From Bacteroidaceae bacterium (GTDB taxonomy: Bacteria > Bacteroidota > Bacteroidia > Bacteroidales > Bacteroidaceae): a stretch of 64,000 nucleotides of DNA. The notes beneath the pieces are model-generated. The model worked only from the letters and a program-made list of their open reading frames with translations, did not search any database and was not told the DNA's origin. The stretch is from the NCBI GenBank assembly GCA_017556045.1, contig JAFZFF010000067.1:32971-96970 (forward strand), read 5' to 3'. Shown here piece after piece: positions 1 through 9,012 of the stretch (position 1 is its first letter; every line of letters starts with the position of its first letter). The position numbers were made by a program, and so were the translations under genes.

Positions 1-14
1 TATTATTTTTTCCG

Positions 15-22
15 TAGTTTTG
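15..22 (+). promoter_or_regulatory. Host -7 promoter element for the glycosyltransferase gene
   Basis: TAGTTTTG matches the Bacteroidota -7 consensus TAnnTTTG and lies 32 bases before the ATG of the next gene. The -33 element would fall outside the window, so only half the promoter is visible. Confidence 0.5.
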
Positions 23-54
23 CAAAGCAAACGACTGCCTAAGGCAAACATTTT

Positions 55-945
55 ATGCTCTCGATACTCATCCCTACATACCAATACGACTGTTCGCCCC
101 TGGTGAGCGACCTCCACCTGCAGGCCCAGCAGCTCGGTGTGCCCTATGAGATCATCGTGGCCGACGATGCCTCGCCCGACGCTACCTACCGCGAGAGCCA
201 CTCCACCTTTGCGCATCTCCCCCACTGCCGCCTCATCCAGCTCAGTGACAATGTGGGTCGTGCCCGCATACGCAACCTCCTCGCCCACGAGGCCAGCTAT
301 GATTGGCTCCTCTTCATGGATGCCGATGCTCAGGTCATCAGCCCCACCTACCTTGCCGACTACATCAGCCATGCCGACAAGAGAGCCGACGTCATCTGTG
401 GCGGCCTGTGCCATGCACCTACCCTGCCCTCACCCGAGGTGAGCTTGCGCTACGCCTATGAGCACCGTGCCGACAAGCGCCGTGCTGCCCACTACCGCCG
501 CGAACACCCCTACGAGCGCTTCACTCCCTTCAACTTCATGGTACGCCGCACCACGTTCCTCGACATCCTCTTCTGCGAAGCCATCACCGACTATGGCCAC
601 GAAGACACCCTCTTCGGCATCGCCCTGGCCGAGCGTCACGTACCCATCGCACATATCGACAATCCCCTACTCCACCTCGGCCTCGAGCCCAACGAGGTGT
701 TTCTCAGCAAGACCCGTGCCGCCCTACGCAACCTTGCCGCCATGCAGACCACCCTCGAGGACCACTCCTCGCTCATCAGCGCCTACCGCCTCCTTAGCCG
801 CCTCGGCATGAGCCACCTCATCGCACGCTGCTACACCCGTCATGAGAACGCCCTTGCCACCCACCTCTGTGGCCCGCACCCCTGCCTCACCCTCTTCTAC
901 CTCTACAAGCTCGGCTACTATTGCCATTTATTGCTTAATGATTAA
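55..945 (+). CDS. Glycosyltransferase family 2
   Basis: A 296-residue GT-A fold glycosyltransferase, expected to move a sugar from a nucleotide donor onto a glycan or lipid at the cytoplasmic membrane face. The N-terminus runs straight into the family beta strand (LSILIPTYQ). An early aspartate pair follows in VADDAS (about residues 35-40), then the metal-binding DxD-type motif in FMDADAQV (about residues 87-94). A late ED pair in YGHEDT (about residue 180) fits the catalytic base region. No membrane anchor is evident. It stands alone, followed by 860 bases of non-coding DNA, so acceptor and pathway cannot be told from context. The family assignment is firm; the substrate is unknown. Confidence 0.85.
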   Translation: MLSILIPTYQYDCSPLVSDLHLQAQQLGVPYEIIVADDASPDATYRESHSTFAHLPHCRLIQLSDNVGRARIRNLLAHEASYDWLLFMDADAQVISPTYLADYISHADKRADVICGGLCHAPTLPSPEVSLRYAYEHRADKRRAAHYRREHPYERFTPFNFMVRRTTFLDILFCEAITDYGHEDTLFGIALAERHVPIAHIDNPLLHLGLEPNEVFLSKTRAALRNLAAMQTTLEDHSSLISAYRLLSRLGMSHLIARCYTRHENALATHLCGPHPCLTLFYLYKLGYYCHLLLND

Positions 946-1070
946 TGCTCAACGTCGAATGAGTATTGCCTCCCCGAATGGTCATTCATCATTCAACATT
1001 GACTTCAGCCCCTATGGGCGTCGACCTTCGATTCACCATTAAGCATTATAGGTATGGTGAGCTGCATGAC
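930..1070. repeat. Degenerate inverted-repeat remnant
   Basis: The end of the glycosyltransferase gene and the following 120 bases hold imperfect inverted copies of TGCTTAATG (near 933 and, reversed, near 1040). They also hold AT-rich GAATGAG/TCATTC half-repeats. This looks like a small non-coding palindromic element or its remains. No protein can be supported in 946-1805. Confidence 0.4.
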
Positions 1071-1108
1071 CCGACAGAGCCTAAGACGGACGTACTTATT
1101 TAAAACCA

Positions 1109-1136
1109 ATAAGGGGCTCTTCACAGAGGCCCTTAT
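1109..1136. terminator. Strong hairpin
   Basis: ATAAGGGGCTC pairs with GAGGCCCTTAT across a six-base loop, with one mismatch. It lies about 170 bases after the glycosyltransferase stop and could terminate that transcript. No clear T-run follows on the plus strand, so it may be another kind of RNA structure. Confidence 0.4.
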
Positions 1137-1542
1137 CGGAATCTAATAGGTATTAGCTTTTAAGGTAAAAAGATTGTCTTAGGATAACGGCCGCAAAGGT
1201 CTAACATTTTTTTGGACTTACAAAACATTTTTTTATGTCGTACAACATACTTTTTGCACTTTTTGATATTTATTTTTAAAAATTGTAAGCAAAGAAGAGG
1301 ACAAATACACATTTCGAGCCTATTGTGCCATACAAAAAGTCACACACGAAGGAGGAGTTCTCATATCGTACACGACTATGTTACAGATTGTAAGTTGGGG
1401 AGAGAATTGCCTCAAAGCACTATTTTCTTACTATTCTTGACATACAAGCCTATGTGGAGTGAAGTTTTGTGCTCGCATCCTTGCAAATCGTAGCAGGTTT
1501 GTATATTTTCGCCGTCTACTCGTTTCCCTTGAGATAAGCCTC

Positions 1543-1790
1543 GAAGATACTTTTCATTCGCTTAGAAAAATATTCAAGTAATCTTGATATGTTTTCGCTC
1601 GCTTTTTCGTATCTTTGCAGTAAACCGCGAAGATATACTGCACTCGCTTTGAAAAACATTCAAGCAAGTTTGATGTTTCTCGCTCATTTGTACCAATCTT
1701 TGAGATAAAACTCTTAGATACTTGCATTCGCAGTGAAATATCAAAACAAGTTTTGTATTTCGCTCATTTATTCGTATCTTTGCACCATAA
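1543..1790 (+). repeat. Three diverged ~85-bp tandem repeats before glnS
   Basis: Three units begin with a GATAC/GATAT box at about 1546, 1632 and 1717. Each runs through an imperfect palindrome (for example ATATTCAAG/CTTGATAT in the first) and a TTCGCTC/CTCGCTC box. Units 1 and 3 end in TATCTTTG and unit 2 in a degraded form. The last copy provides the glnS promoter. Confidence 0.75.
1753..1782 (+). promoter_or_regulatory. glnS promoter
   Basis: TATCTTTG at 1775-1782 fits the -7 consensus TAnnTTTG. A TTG about 19 bases upstream fits the -33 element. It lies 24 bases before the glnS ATG. An older copy of the same -7 box sits at 1610-1617 in the first repeat unit. Confidence 0.7.
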
Positions 1791-1805
1791 TTAAATCATT
1801 ATAAA

Positions 1806-3545
1806 ATGAGCGAACAGACAATTAACGAAAGTACTGAGAAGAAGAGTCTCAACTTCATAGAACAGATCGTAGTGAACGACCTCGCTGAGGGTAAGAATGG
1901 AAGTAAGGTACAGACCCGATTCCCGCCCGAACCCAATGGATACCTGCATATCGGACACGCCAAGGCTATCTGCCTTGACTTTGGCATGGCACAGAAATAT
2001 GGCGGCGTATGTAACCTCCGCTTCGACGACACCAACCCCACCAAGGAGGATGTGGAGTATGTAGAGGCTATCAAGGAGGACATCAAGTGGCTCGGCTTCG
2101 AGTGGGGCAACGAGTACTACGCTTCAGACTACTTCCAGCAGTTGTGGGACTTTGCCGTAGACCTCATCAAGGAGGGCAAGGCATACATCGATGAGCAGTC
2201 GGCCGAGGAGATCGCTGCTCAGAAGGGTACCACCACACAGCCCGGCACAGAGAGCCCCTACCGCAATCGTCCCATAGAGGAGAGCTTGGAGCTCTTCGAG
2301 AAGATGAACCGCGGCGAGATCGAGGAGGGACGTATGGTACTGCGCGCCAAGATCGACATGGCTGCACCCAACATGCACTTCCGCGACCCCATCATCTACC
2401 GTGTAGTGAACCACCCACACCACCGCACCGGTACCACATGGAAGGCATACCCCATGTATGACTTTGCTCACGGACAGAGCGACTACTTCGAGGGTGTGAC
2501 CCACTCACTCTGCACACTGGAGTTCGTGCCTCACCGCCCCCTGTATGACCTCTTTGTAGACTGGGTAAAGAAGGGCGAAGACCTCGACGACAACCGTCCC
2601 CGTCAGTATGAGTTCAACAAGCTCAACCTCAACTATACCCTCATGAGCAAGCGCAACCTGCTCATCCTCGTGAAGGAGGGCCTCGTAAACGGATGGGATG
2701 ACCCCCGTATGCCGACACTCTGCGGATTCCGTCGCCGTGGCTACTCACCCGAGTCAATACGCAACTTCGTAGACAAGATTGGCTACACCACATACGACGC
2801 ACTCAACGACTTCGCTCTGCTCGAGAGCGCTGTACGCGAAGACCTCAACGCTCGCGCTACCCGCGTATCGGCAGTAGTGAACCCCGTGAAGCTCGTCATC
2901 ACCAACTATCCCGAGGGACAGGTGGAGGTGATGGAGACCATCAACAATCCCGAGGACCCCGAAGCTGGCACACACACCATCGAGTTTAGCCGCGAGCTAT
3001 GGATGGAGCGCGAAGACTTCATGGAGGATGCTCCGAAGAAGTACTTCCGCATGACCCCTGGTCAGGAGGTGCGCCTGATGAATGCCTACATCGTGAAGTG
3101 TACTGGCTGTAAGAAGGACGACGAGGGCAACGTGGTAGAGGTATACGCTGAGTATGACCCCGACACCAAGACTGGCATGCCCGGTAGCAACCGCAAGGTG
3201 AAGGGCACACTCCACTGGGTGAGCTGCGCACATTGCATCAAGGCTGAGGTACGCCTCTACGACCGCCTGTGGAAGGTGGAGAACCCTCGCGACGAGATGG
3301 CTGCCATCCGCGAGGAGAAGGGCTGCGATGCACTGGAGGCAATGAAGGAGATGATCAACCCCGACTCATTGCAGGTGCTCACCGAATGTTATGTAGAGCG
3401 TTACTTGGCTGAGGCAAAGCCTCTCGACTACCTCCAGTTCCGCCGCATCGGTTACTTCAACGTGGACAAGGAGTCTACTCCCGACCACCTCGTATTCAAC
3501 CGCACCGTATCGCTCAAGGATACATGGAGTAAGATGAACAAATAA
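1806..3545 (+). CDS. glnS: Glutamine-tRNA ligase
   Basis: Charges tRNA-Gln with glutamine in the cytoplasm. The 579-residue length is normal for bacterial GlnRS. The class I signature HIGHAKA is near residue 51 in the usual setting (RFPPEPNGYLHIGH), and the KMSKS-equivalent LMSKRN lies near residue 279. The C-terminal half matches the beta-barrel anticodon-binding region. The ATG follows a recognisable promoter. It is transcribed alone and ends at a hairpin at 3568-3620. It is the only aminoacyl-tRNA synthetase in the window and the obvious candidate to charge the prophage CUA tRNA if that tRNA carries glutamine; that link is inference. Confidence 0.97.
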   Translation: MSEQTINESTEKKSLNFIEQIVVNDLAEGKNGSKVQTRFPPEPNGYLHIGHAKAICLDFGMAQKYGGVCNLRFDDTNPTKEDVEYVEAIKEDIKWLGFEWGNEYYASDYFQQLWDFAVDLIKEGKAYIDEQSAEEIAAQKGTTTQPGTESPYRNRPIEESLELFEKMNRGEIEEGRMVLRAKIDMAAPNMHFRDPIIYRVVNHPHHRTGTTWKAYPMYDFAHGQSDYFEGVTHSLCTLEFVPHRPLYDLFVDWVKKGEDLDDNRPRQYEFNKLNLNYTLMSKRNLLILVKEGLVNGWDDPRMPTLCGFRRRGYSPESIRNFVDKIGYTTYDALNDFALLESAVREDLNARATRVSAVVNPVKLVITNYPEGQVEVMETINNPEDPEAGTHTIEFSRELWMEREDFMEDAPKKYFRMTPGQEVRLMNAYIVKCTGCKKDDEGNVVEVYAEYDPDTKTGMPGSNRKVKGTLHWVSCAHCIKAEVRLYDRLWKVENPRDEMAAIREEKGCDALEAMKEMINPDSLQVLTECYVERYLAEAKPLDYLQFRRIGYFNVDKESTPDHLVFNRTVSLKDTWSKMNK

Positions 3546-3567
3546 CATAAGAAACAAAAACAAAATG

Positions 3568-3620
3568 GTGTTTATATCTGTTACTCCTTTAACAAGAGAA
3601 TACGGATATAAACACTTTTT
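3568..3620 (+). terminator. glnS terminator
   Basis: A perfect 11-bp stem (GTGTTTATATC/GATATAAACAC) is followed directly by TTTTT. It lies between the glnS stop and the ATG of the TPR gene and partly overlaps that gene's leader. Confidence 0.7.
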
Positions 3621-3625
3621 ATACA

Positions 3626-5047
3626 ATGAAGGATCAGTTCGCATCATATTTCGAGAAACCCGAATTTAAGGAAACCTTTGCACGCTATGAGGAGATGTTG
3701 CAGAGTGGCTACACACGCTACTTCGAAGCTACAGAACTCACCGAAATCGCCGAATACTACGCTATGTACGGTGACTCAAAGCGTGCCGAGGAGGCACTCG
3801 ACTATGCTCTGCGACTGCACCCCGACAATATCGATGCACTCATCTTCAAGGCACGCGCACGCCTCATCAATGGACAGCTGAGCGAAGCTATCAACATCGC
3901 CGCTTGTATCACTGACCAGAGCGATCGCGAAGTGATGTTCCTCAAAGCCGAGCTGGCACTCGCCGACATGAAGCATGAGCAAGCCACCGAGATACTGCGC
4001 ACTTTGGTGGAGACCGAGGGATACGCAGCCGGCACCTATGCCGACATCGTAGACCTGCTCGTCGACAATAAGCAGATAGACATGGCCAACGACTGGCTCG
4101 AAGAGGCACTCACACGCCACCCCGACAAACAGATACTGATAGAGTCTGCGGCCTTCAGTTACGGACAGCAAGAGCGATTTGACGAGGCCATAGCGGCGTA
4201 CAACAAGTTGCTCGACATCGACCCCTACTCTAACCTCTACTGGGAGGAACTGGGCAAGATACACTTCCTGCGCGAGGAGTATGACAAGGCTATCGATGCC
4301 TTCGAGTTTGCCATCGCCATCAACAATGACGACAAGCGCTATGCCACGTATGCCGCGGCCAACAGCTACTATAACATAGGCAACTATGAGCGTGCCGAGG
4401 AGTATTACCAGCAGGTACACGAGTGTTACCCCAACACGGTAGACCCACTCTTCCACATGGGCATGTGCCGTGTCAATAGCGGCGACGACGAGAAGGCGCT
4501 CGACTACTTCACCCAAGCCCTCATCACCGTGCCCGAGGGTAGCGAGGAGCAAGCACAAATATACAGCCAGCTATCGCTCATCTTCAGCCGCAAGGGAGAG
4601 CATGAGCGGGCACTCGCATACGTCGACCAGGCTCTGCTCATATGCCCCGAAAACACAGAACTCATCATCATGAAGGGCCACGAGCTATTGTGTCAGGGAT
4701 TCTTCGACAAGAGCAACGAGTTCTTCCTCGAAGCCCTCACCCTCAAGCCCGAGCAGGGAGAACGCACACTCTTCCTCATCGCCGTATCAATGATGGAGAA
4801 CAACCGTTACGAGATGAGCTACAACATACTGCGTCTGCTCAGAGACAACCCCGCCATCGAAGCCGACCTATTGTATCCCTACCTATGTCTGTGTGAGTGG
4901 GTATTACACATAGGCAACCTCGAGGAGACCCTCGCCAAGTCACTCACCATAAGCCCCCGCAAGACCTACGAGATATTTAACATCCCTGCAGCACAGGGCG
5001 AAACCGCAGCAGAGATGATAGAGAGGCTTAAGCTAATTGACAAGTAA
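3626..5047 (+). CDS. Tetratricopeptide repeat protein
   Basis: A 473-residue protein made almost entirely of 34-residue TPR helices. Typical signatures such as AEEALDYALRLHPDN, FDEAIAAYNKLLDIDP and YDKAIDAFEFAIAIN recur through the length. TPR arrays bind partner proteins or peptides. It has no signal peptide or membrane segment, so it should be cytosolic. It lies between glnS and a DedA gene with no tight coupling to either. The partner is unknown; the fold call is secure. Confidence 0.85.
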   Translation: MKDQFASYFEKPEFKETFARYEEMLQSGYTRYFEATELTEIAEYYAMYGDSKRAEEALDYALRLHPDNIDALIFKARARLINGQLSEAINIAACITDQSDREVMFLKAELALADMKHEQATEILRTLVETEGYAAGTYADIVDLLVDNKQIDMANDWLEEALTRHPDKQILIESAAFSYGQQERFDEAIAAYNKLLDIDPYSNLYWEELGKIHFLREEYDKAIDAFEFAIAINNDDKRYATYAAANSYYNIGNYERAEEYYQQVHECYPNTVDPLFHMGMCRVNSGDDEKALDYFTQALITVPEGSEEQAQIYSQLSLIFSRKGEHERALAYVDQALLICPENTELIIMKGHELLCQGFFDKSNEFFLEALTLKPEQGERTLFLIAVSMMENNRYEMSYNILRLLRDNPAIEADLLYPYLCLCEWVLHIGNLEETLAKSLTISPRKTYEIFNIPAAQGETAAEMIERLKLIDK

Positions 5048-5100
5048 CAATCGGCTTGGTAAAGAAAAGAAACGAAGATAACACAAAACTAAAATAAGAC

Positions 5101-5730
5101 ATGGAATCTGTACAATTCATCCAATGGTGCTTAGATCACCTCAACTACTGGACAGTCACCCTATTGATGACCATCGAAAGTTCATTCATCCCCTTTCCTT
5201 CAGAGATTGTAGTGCCCCCTGCTGCTTACCGAGCAGCCTCTACCGGTGAACTCAACATCTGGCTCGTCATCTTCTTCTCTACCCTGGGAGCTGTATTTGG
5301 TGCGCTCATCAATTACTACCTCGCCCTATGGCTCGGCAAGCCCATCGTGTATAAGTTTGCCAATAGCCGCTTCGGTCACATGTGCCTTATCAACCAAGAA
5401 AAGGTAGAGACCGCAGAGAAGTTCTTCAACAAGCATGGTGTGATAGCGACCTTCATCGGACGCCTCGTAACAGTAGTACGCCAGCTCATCTCTATCCCTG
5501 CCGGCTTGGCTAAGATGAACATCGTGAAGTTCATCATCTACACTGCTCTCGGCGCAGGTATCTGGAATGCTGTGCTCGCAGCCCTCGGCTGGTATCTCGA
5601 GTCAGTAGTACCCGAAGAGGAACTCATCAGCACCGTTACTGAGTATAGCGACATCATCGGATACGCTATCGTAGCACTCGTAGTACTCGGCCTCGGATAC
5701 ATCATCTACAAGGGTGTAAAGAAGAAGTAA
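5101..5730 (+). CDS. DedA family membrane protein
   Basis: A 209-residue polytopic protein of the DedA/VTT family, whose members are lipid scramblases or undecaprenyl-phosphate transporters of the inner membrane. The family's re-entrant segment is seen in ESSFIPFPSE (about residues 23-32), and the conserved glycine/arginine stretch in FIGRLVTVVRQLISIPAGLAK (split near residues 118-138). Two further hydrophobic helices end in a basic tail. It is followed after 17 bases by the GH127 gene and may be co-transcribed with it. Which lipid it moves cannot be read from the sequence. Confidence 0.88.
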   Translation: MESVQFIQWCLDHLNYWTVTLLMTIESSFIPFPSEIVVPPAAYRAASTGELNIWLVIFFSTLGAVFGALINYYLALWLGKPIVYKFANSRFGHMCLINQEKVETAEKFFNKHGVIATFIGRLVTVVRQLISIPAGLAKMNIVKFIIYTALGAGIWNAVLAALGWYLESVVPEEELISTVTEYSDIIGYAIVALVVLGLGYIIYKGVKKK

Positions 5731-5747
5731 TCACCCACCTCTCCACT

Positions 5748-8171
5748 ATGAAAACACTACACATACTCCTCGCCGGATGCTTGGCGTGGGCTACAGCATC
5801 GGGATGTATGGCACAGAGCAAGCTATACCCTCACCTCTTCGACCTCGAGGAGGTGACACTCACCAAGGGCATGTTTAAGAACGCACTCGACCTCAACAAT
5901 GAGACGCTGCTACAGTACGACGTAGATCGTCTGCTCACACCATACTTCCGCCAAGCGGGGTTCAGCCAATGGGAGACACAGCACCCCAACTTCCCCAACT
6001 GGGGCTCGGGAAGCTTCCGCCTCGACGGACACGTAGGCGGACACTATCTCTCGGCACTCGCGCTGGCCTATGCAGCTACTAAAGAAGAGGATATGCGCAC
6101 GCGCATGAAGGAGCGCATGGAGTATGTAGTGGAGAAGATGGCACAGTGTCAATCCGTATTTGACACCAACACCGAGGGTCTCTACGGCTATGTGGGCGGA
6201 CTGCCCGACAATAGCGTATGGACAGGCCTCTACCGAGGTGACCTCACGAAGTTCAACCAAAACCGAGGCAACGTACCTCTATACACTATACACAAGGTCT
6301 TCGCAGGCTTCCGCGACGCGTGGCTCTATGCTGACAATGAGCAGGCACGCGAGTGCTTTCTCAAGCTATGTGACTGGGGTGTAAACCTCATTAGCAACCT
6401 TAGCGATAGCCAGATGCAAGACATCCTCAACACCGAGCATGGAGGCATCAATGAGATGTTTGCCGACGCCTATCAGATGACAGGCGACACACGCTATCTC
6501 AAAGCTGCACACCGCTATACACATCAGACGATGGTGGACCACATGCAGACGGTCAATACCACCTTCCTCAGCAATAAACATGCCAACACGCAGGTGCCAA
6601 AATTTATCGGATTCGCCCGATTGGCCGAACTCTCTGACGCCCCTAAGTTACGACGCTCGGCAGAGAACTTTTGGACGGATGTAGTGGAAAATCGTACCGT
6701 AGCATTGGGCGGCAACAGCGTCAATGAGCACTTCGTACAGCATAGTAATAGCCCCCACCACATCACCATGACCGATGGCCCCGAGAGCTGCAACACCAAC
6801 AACATGCTCAAGCTCACAGAGACCCTCTTTGCCGACGAGGCACATGGCAAGTATGGCGACTATTATGAGATGGCAATGTTTAATCATATCCTCTCTACCC
6901 AACACCCCGAGACAGGCGGATACGTATACTTCACCTCACTACGCCCACAACACTATCGCATGTATTCGCAGGTAAACAAGGGCATGTGGTGTTGCGTAGG
7001 TACGGGTATGGAAAACCATAGCAAGTATGGCGAGTTCGTCTATAGCCGCAATGCTGAGACCAACACCCTCTATGTAAATCTCTTTGTACCCTCGAAACTC
7101 ACCAATAAGACCTACGCCCTCACACAAGAGACCCGCTTCCCCTACGAGCAGGGTACGACGATCACCATCGACAAGACAGGCACCTACACCATTGCCATAC
7201 GCAAGCCCTCATGGTGTGGCGATATGGGTCTAGACATCAGTAGCTCATCAAAGAGCGTTACAGAGCACAATGGATACCTCCATATCAAAGGACGCTGGAA
7301 GGCAGGCGACAAGATCAGCGTATCGCTCCCTATGCGTATCAACTACCTCCCCTGCCCTGGGTACGATACCTATATCGCACTGCGCTATGGACCCATACTC
7401 CTGGGAGCTATCACCAGCACTGATGACCTCACAGGCCAACATGCTGGTGAGGGACGTATGGACCATGCCCCAGGCCTTGGCAAGCAGCTAAGTCTCACCT
7501 CGGCACCTATGCTCATTGGCCATCGCCAACAAATACTCGACGCCATCTATATGGTCGATGCCGAGAAGCTACATTTCAAGATACATCCAGGCATATACAA
7601 CGACCCACGTTGGTACGACCTCATCCTGCAACCCTTCTACACCATCCACGAAGCGCGTTACATGATCTACTGGCAGAAACTCACTCCCGAAGAATGGGCC
7701 AAAGCATGCCAACAATTGATGGCCGAAGAGGAGGCAAAGATGAAGCTCGAAGCCCGCACACTCGACTTCGTCGCTACAGGTGAGCAACAGAGCGATGCAG
7801 GACACGCCCTACAAGGCACCTTCGGCAAAGGCTCATACGATGGCGAGTTTTATGTAGATACCCAAAGTGGCCAATCATTCAGCTACGAGCTCTCCACACA
7901 AGGCATCGAGGACAACCTGTCATTGATGTGCCGCTTCCATGCCGCAGACGTAGGACGCGTAGTCACCATCTACATCAACGACAAAGAGCTGACACACATG
8001 ACCATGGAAAGAAAGCCCTTCACTGGACAATACAATTGGGAATACCCCATCAGCAAAGACCTTCTACACACCGAAGGCACCCTACCCGATAGCATCACCG
8101 TACGCTTCCACGCCTCAGGACATACCCCCGCCCCTGGGTTATACTACCTAAGACTACTACGTAAAGAATAA
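5748..8171 (+). CDS. Glycoside hydrolase family 127 (DUF1680), beta-L-arabinofuranosidase-like
   Basis: An 807-residue secreted enzyme with a short hydrophobic signal peptide containing GC (LAGCLAWATASGCMAQ), so possibly a lipoprotein. The N-terminal two-thirds is the alpha/alpha barrel of GH127, with family hallmarks GHVGGHYLSALA and the cysteine pair in MWCCVGTGMENHSKYGE (about residues 417-433) that coordinates zinc and supplies the nucleophile in this family. A beta-sandwich C-terminal region follows (DUF4986-like). Members remove beta-L-arabinofuranose from plant glycans, which suits a gut Bacteroidales. No SusC/SusD pair is next to it, so it is not in a classical polysaccharide utilisation locus here. 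Confidence 0.88.
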   Translation: MKTLHILLAGCLAWATASGCMAQSKLYPHLFDLEEVTLTKGMFKNALDLNNETLLQYDVDRLLTPYFRQAGFSQWETQHPNFPNWGSGSFRLDGHVGGHYLSALALAYAATKEEDMRTRMKERMEYVVEKMAQCQSVFDTNTEGLYGYVGGLPDNSVWTGLYRGDLTKFNQNRGNVPLYTIHKVFAGFRDAWLYADNEQARECFLKLCDWGVNLISNLSDSQMQDILNTEHGGINEMFADAYQMTGDTRYLKAAHRYTHQTMVDHMQTVNTTFLSNKHANTQVPKFIGFARLAELSDAPKLRRSAENFWTDVVENRTVALGGNSVNEHFVQHSNSPHHITMTDGPESCNTNNMLKLTETLFADEAHGKYGDYYEMAMFNHILSTQHPETGGYVYFTSLRPQHYRMYSQVNKGMWCCVGTGMENHSKYGEFVYSRNAETNTLYVNLFVPSKLTNKTYALTQETRFPYEQGTTITIDKTGTYTIAIRKPSWCGDMGLDISSSSKSVTEHNGYLHIKGRWKAGDKISVSLPMRINYLPCPGYDTYIALRYGPILLGAITSTDDLTGQHAGEGRMDHAPGLGKQLSLTSAPMLIGHRQQILDAIYMVDAEKLHFKIHPGIYNDPRWYDLILQPFYTIHEARYMIYWQKLTPEEWAKACQQLMAEEEAKMKLEARTLDFVATGEQQSDAGHALQGTFGKGSYDGEFYVDTQSGQSFSYELSTQGIEDNLSLMCRFHAADVGRVVTIYINDKELTHMTMERKPFTGQYNWEYPISKDLLHTEGTLPDSITVRFHASGHTPAPGLYYLRLLRKE

Positions 8172-8357
8172 GAAATTAGGATACTGTAAAGCCCCACATC
8201 AACATAGAAGCGAATCAAGTGTCAATGAAAAGTTCAAATGGGTAATGCCGACATTTTTCTTGCACACATTCGCCGTTTTGAGTGCAAATAATCACTTTTT
8301 ATTGCCGAGAAAGCCTGCTTTAGCCATCTAACAATTTGTAAATTCGCGCTTTATTCA

Positions 8358-8366
8358 TATCTTTGC
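8358..8366 (+). promoter_or_regulatory. Host -7 promoter element
   Basis: TATCTTTGC matches the Bacteroidota -7 consensus. It lies about 80 bases before the acyltransferase ATG, in the otherwise empty 8172-8445 gap. Confidence 0.55.
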
Positions 8367-8445
8367 AACAATGCGAAAAAGCACTGATTGGTAAACCATC
8401 ATTATGTTCGCAACATTTGTTTAAATATAAAAAAACGACACGATT

Positions 8446-9000
8446 ATGTGGAGAAAATTTTGTGGTTGGCTTTTGAAGGTCATGGGATGGACAGTAGATG
8501 ACGCTACTGTAGTACCCGAAGACAAGTGTATCATACTCGGTGTGCCTCACACCTCGGCATGGGACTTCATCATCTCATACCTCTTCTACACCTCTATCGG
8601 TGGACATGCAAAGGTGATGGTGAAGAAGGAGTTCTTCTTCTGGCCCATAGGTGGACTATTGCGCAAGATCGGCGGACTGCCCGTAGATCGTAAGAATGCT
8701 ACACGTCTCGTGCTGAGCACCATCAAGGAGATGAAGGAGGCTAAAGTGTGTCACCTCGCTCTGGCTCCCGAAGGTACACGCAAGCCTGTCAAGCGCTGGA
8801 AGACTGGTTTCCACACCATCGCTCGCGAAGTGGGCTGCTCTGTATACATGGGTTACTTTGACTGGGGCACCAAGCATGTGGGATGGGGCAAGAAGGTGGA
8901 ACTGACCGATGACGCCCGCGCCGACATGAAGCGCATACAGGAGATGTACGAGGAGATGCATCTCGTAGGTAAGCACAAGGATAACTACGTAACTAAATAG
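8446..9000 (+). CDS. PlsC-type 1-acyl-glycerol-3-phosphate acyltransferase family protein
   Basis: A 184-residue small acyltransferase. The catalytic H(x4)D motif is in PHTSAWDF (about residues 35-42) and the phosphate-binding motif in APEGTRK (about residues 108-114). It would transfer an acyl chain to a glycerophosphate or similar acceptor at the cytoplasmic membrane. The short length and lack of extra domains match the small DUF-type relatives in Bacteroidota rather than full PlsC. The acyl-CoA ligase gene begins 13 bases downstream, so the two probably form a fatty-acid activation and transfer operon. Confidence 0.85.
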   Translation: MWRKFCGWLLKVMGWTVDDATVVPEDKCIILGVPHTSAWDFIISYLFYTSIGGHAKVMVKKEFFFWPIGGLLRKIGGLPVDRKNATRLVLSTIKEMKEAKVCHLALAPEGTRKPVKRWKTGFHTIAREVGCSVYMGYFDWGTKHVGWGKKVELTDDARADMKRIQEMYEEMHLVGKHKDNYVTK

Positions 9001-9012
9001 TAAATAGATAAT

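Noticed and set aside
1212-1493. 93-codon frame in the glnS upstream region
   Set aside because: Very AT-rich with biased residues, no ribosome-binding site, within non-coding repeat-rich DNA.
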